Below, piece after piece: positions 33,723-34,415 of a stretch of 34,415 bases of DNA. A program made the translations under genes and the position numbers. The stretch's first letter is position 1, and every line of letters starts with the position of its first letter. The notes beneath the pieces were generated by a model. It made no database searches, was not told the DNA's origin, and saw only the letters and a list, made by a program, of their open reading frames with translations. This DNA comes from Blastopirellula sp. (lineage in GTDB: Bacteria > Planctomycetota > Planctomycetia > Pirellulales > Pirellulaceae). Location of the stretch: positions 67,187 to 101,601 of the forward strand of contig NZVR01000092.1 of assembly GCA_002701545.1 (NCBI GenBank), in the 5' to 3' direction.

Positions 33723-33793
33723 ACGCCTCTGGTGTAATGGCAGCATCGCTGATTCCAAACCAGTTGGTCAGGGTTCAAATCCTTGGGGGCGTG
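33723..33793 (+). tRNA. tRNA-Trp (CCA)
   Basis: 71 nt. Acceptor ACGCCTC/GGGGCGT; loop TTCCAAA gives anticodon CCA; the anticodon stem GCTGA/CCAGT has an A-C mismatch next to the loop and a terminal G-U; T arm CAGGG-TTCAAAT-CCTTG; discriminator G as in bacterial tRNA-Trp. No 3' CCA encoded (CTG follows). Confidence 0.88.
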
Positions 33794-33796
33794 CTG

Positions 33797-33916
33797 GCAA
33801 GCGAGCCTTGGCTCGCCCTCTGGGATCAGAGTTCTACCAGAGGAAGCAGCCCGGTGAGCCGAAGGACCCGTCGGCTTACGGTCAACCGGTGCCCGGTGAG
33901 ATTCCGGGTGAGTCCA
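33797..33916 (+). ncRNA. Structured tRNA-like element without an anticodon arm
   Basis: Dense inverted repeats: GCGAGCC/GGCTCGC (33801-33816), CCTCTGG/CCAGAGG (33817-33823 with 33837-33843), GTGAGCCGA/TCGGCTTAC (33854-33862 with 33871-33879), and a T-arm-like CCCGG-TGAGATT-CCGGG (33892-33908). GGGATCA at 33822 can pair with TGAGTCC at 33909 (six of seven pairs) like an acceptor, spanning 95 nt with a D-like stem TTC/GAA. No seven-base anticodon loop is found. It lies in line between tRNA-Trp and tRNA-Val. Confidence 0.4.
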
Positions 33917-33927
33917 CAGAAACCTGC

Positions 33928-33999
33928 AGTCCCGTGGTCCAACGGCAACGACGCTTGGTTCACATCCAGGAAACGATGGTTCGATTCCATCCGGGACTA
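33928..33999 (+). tRNA. tRNA-Val (CAC)
   Basis: 72 nt cloverleaf. Acceptor AGTCCCG/CGGGACT; anticodon stem CTTGG/CCAGG, loop TTCACAT, anticodon CAC; T arm GATGG-TTCGATT-CCATC; discriminator A. No CCA encoded (CTC follows). Confidence 0.92.
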
Positions 34000-34007
34000 C
34001 TCACCAT

Positions 34008-34081
34008 GCCCAGATACGCCAACCGGCAGAGCGGCTCGGCTCAGAACCGAGGGTTTGCAGGTTCGATTCCTGCTCTGGGTA
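34008..34081 (+). tRNA. tRNA with Leu anticodon (CAG) on a type I scaffold
   Basis: 74 nt. Acceptor GCCCAGA/TCTGGGT with a G1-U72 wobble; D arm CGC/GCG; anticodon stem CTCGG/CCGAG, loop CTCAGAA, anticodon CAG; the variable loop is only GGTTT; T arm GCAGG-TTCGATT-CCTGC; discriminator A. Standard bacterial tRNA-Leu is type II with a long variable arm, so the charging identity is uncertain. No CCA encoded (CTG follows). Confidence 0.85.
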
Positions 34082-34094
34082 CTGGAAACAATAC

Positions 34095-34167
34095 GTCCTC
34101 GTGGAGCAGCGGAGTGCTCGCCTGCCTGTCAAGCAGGAGATCGTGGGTTCAAATCCCATCGGGGACG
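34095..34167 (+). tRNA. tRNA-Asp (GUC)
   Basis: 73 nt, canonical. Acceptor GTCCTCG/CGGGGAC; D stem GAGC/GCTC; anticodon stem CCTGC/GCAGG, loop CTGTCAA, anticodon GUC; T arm GTGGG-TTCAAAT-CCCAT; discriminator G. No CCA encoded (CTC follows). Confidence 0.95.
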
Positions 34168-34175
34168 CTCAGTGT

Positions 34176-34250
34176 GGCACGGTGCGCCAATCCGGTAGAG
34201 CGACCAAGCTCAAACCTTGGTGGTTGGGGGTTCGAGTCCCTCTCGTGCTA
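34176..34250 (+). tRNA. tRNA with Leu anticodon (CAA) on a type I scaffold
   Basis: 75 nt. Acceptor GGCACGG/TCGTGCT with G-U pairs at both ends (G1-U72, G7-U66); D arm CGC/GCG; anticodon stem CCAAG/CTTGG, loop CTCAAAC, anticodon CAA; variable loop TGGTT only; T stem GGGGG/CCCTC; discriminator A. It shares the short variable loop, G1-U72 pair and D-arm pattern with the tRNA at 34008. No CCA encoded (CTC follows). Confidence 0.85.
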
Positions 34251-34256
34251 CTCCAT

Positions 34257-34343
34257 GGGTCGTGCTCCTCGCGGCTGCCTGTAAAGCAGTTGTCTTAAAA
34301 CAAGCGAGGTGGGCGACGAGAGGTTCAATTCCTTCACGACCCA
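34257..34343 (+). tRNA. Aberrant tRNA-Tyr-like element (GUA) lacking a D arm
   Basis: 87 nt. Acceptor GGGTCGT pairs perfectly with ACGACCC; anticodon arm GCTGC-CTGTAAA-GCAGT has the tRNA-Tyr loop and anticodon GUA; T loop TTCAATT; discriminator A; CTC follows. Only ten bases separate the acceptor from the anticodon stem, so no D arm fits. Instead CCTCGC/GCGAGG can pair around both the anticodon arm and a second hairpin TTGT-CTTAAA-ACAA. It may be a rearranged or decaying tRNA-Tyr. Confidence 0.6.
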
Positions 34344-34368
34344 CTCACGGAGAGTCCGATCGAACGGC

Positions 34369-34415
34369 GCATTCGTCGTTCTTCGCATTCGTCGTTCTTC
34401 GCATTCGTCGTTCTT
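34369..34415. repeat. 16-bp tandem repeat, at least three copies, running off the window
   Basis: GCATTCGTCGTTCTTC starts at 34369, 34385 and 34401; the third copy is cut by the window end after 15 bases. The copies are identical. The repeat begins 25 bases after the last tRNA-like gene. Confidence 0.9.

Noticed and set aside
33369-34284. Several open frames across the tRNA array on both strands
   Set aside because: tRNA genes account for this sequence; the repeated translations of T arms are a by-product.
32628-34415. CRISPR array as explanation for the repeated GGTTCGA strings or the 16-bp repeat
   Set aside because: The GGTTCGA strings are T arms of distinct tRNAs, and the 16-bp repeat has no spacers.

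Overview
The window looks like chromosome from a planctomycete, most likely a Pirellulales/Rhodopirellula-type bacterium. Supporting evidence is protein content only: an adjacent DUF1592-type planctomycete cytochrome and DUF1552 Tat-exported protein, an ECF sigma factor of the TIGR02999/PF07638 type directly upstream of a membrane-anchored Ser/Thr kinase, many secreted beta-propeller enzymes, a CotH/lamin-tail protein, a SASA-type esterase and several orphan secreted proteins. Shine-Dalgarno sequences are patchy and gene density is moderate.

Layout. 1-1393 (+): end of a glutamine cyclotransferase and a secreted GH43-like propeller. 1442-4533 (-): DUF6702 protein and a secreted M1 metallopeptidase, probably one operon. 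4777-5814 (+): gluconolactonase-like propeller. 5855-8716 (-): large CotH-kinase/lamin-tail protein carrying an extra domain. 9055-10567 (-): small Tat-signal protein, two-helix membrane protein and a J-domain protein. 10806-11435 (+): orphan LamG-like fragment. 11762-15344 (-): DUF4190 protein, small acidic protein, Ser/Thr kinase and ECF sigma factor. 16007-20938 (+): SASA esterase, secreted orphan, DUF4236 membrane protein and metallophosphoesterase. 21192-22673 (+): Nramp-like transporter, convergent with an SMP-30/gluconolactonase-type protein (22677-23717, -). 23944-26621 (+): Ldh_2-family dehydrogenase, NHL-repeat protein and a secreted orphan. 27044-32263 (+): caspase-like/FGE fusion, DUF1592-type cytochrome and DUF1552 protein.

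The last 1.7 kb (32664-34343) is a dense same-strand tRNA array: about 13 cloverleaf tRNAs, two aberrant tRNA-like elements (Gln-UUG-like and Tyr-GUA-like), an anticodon-less structured element and two decayed remnants. None encodes the 3' CCA. Two of the tRNAs carry leucine anticodons (CAG, CAA) on a short-variable-loop (type I) scaffold, unlike standard bacterial tRNA-Leu. A strong terminator-like hairpin ends exactly where the first tRNA starts, and a 16-bp tandem repeat begins 25 bases after the last tRNA-like gene and runs off the window. This array is the most unusual part of the window.

Genes that plausibly act together: sigma factor plus kinase (signalling); M1 peptidase plus DUF6702; DUF1592 plus DUF1552; dehydrogenase plus NHL protein. 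The remaining associations are only neighbourhood.
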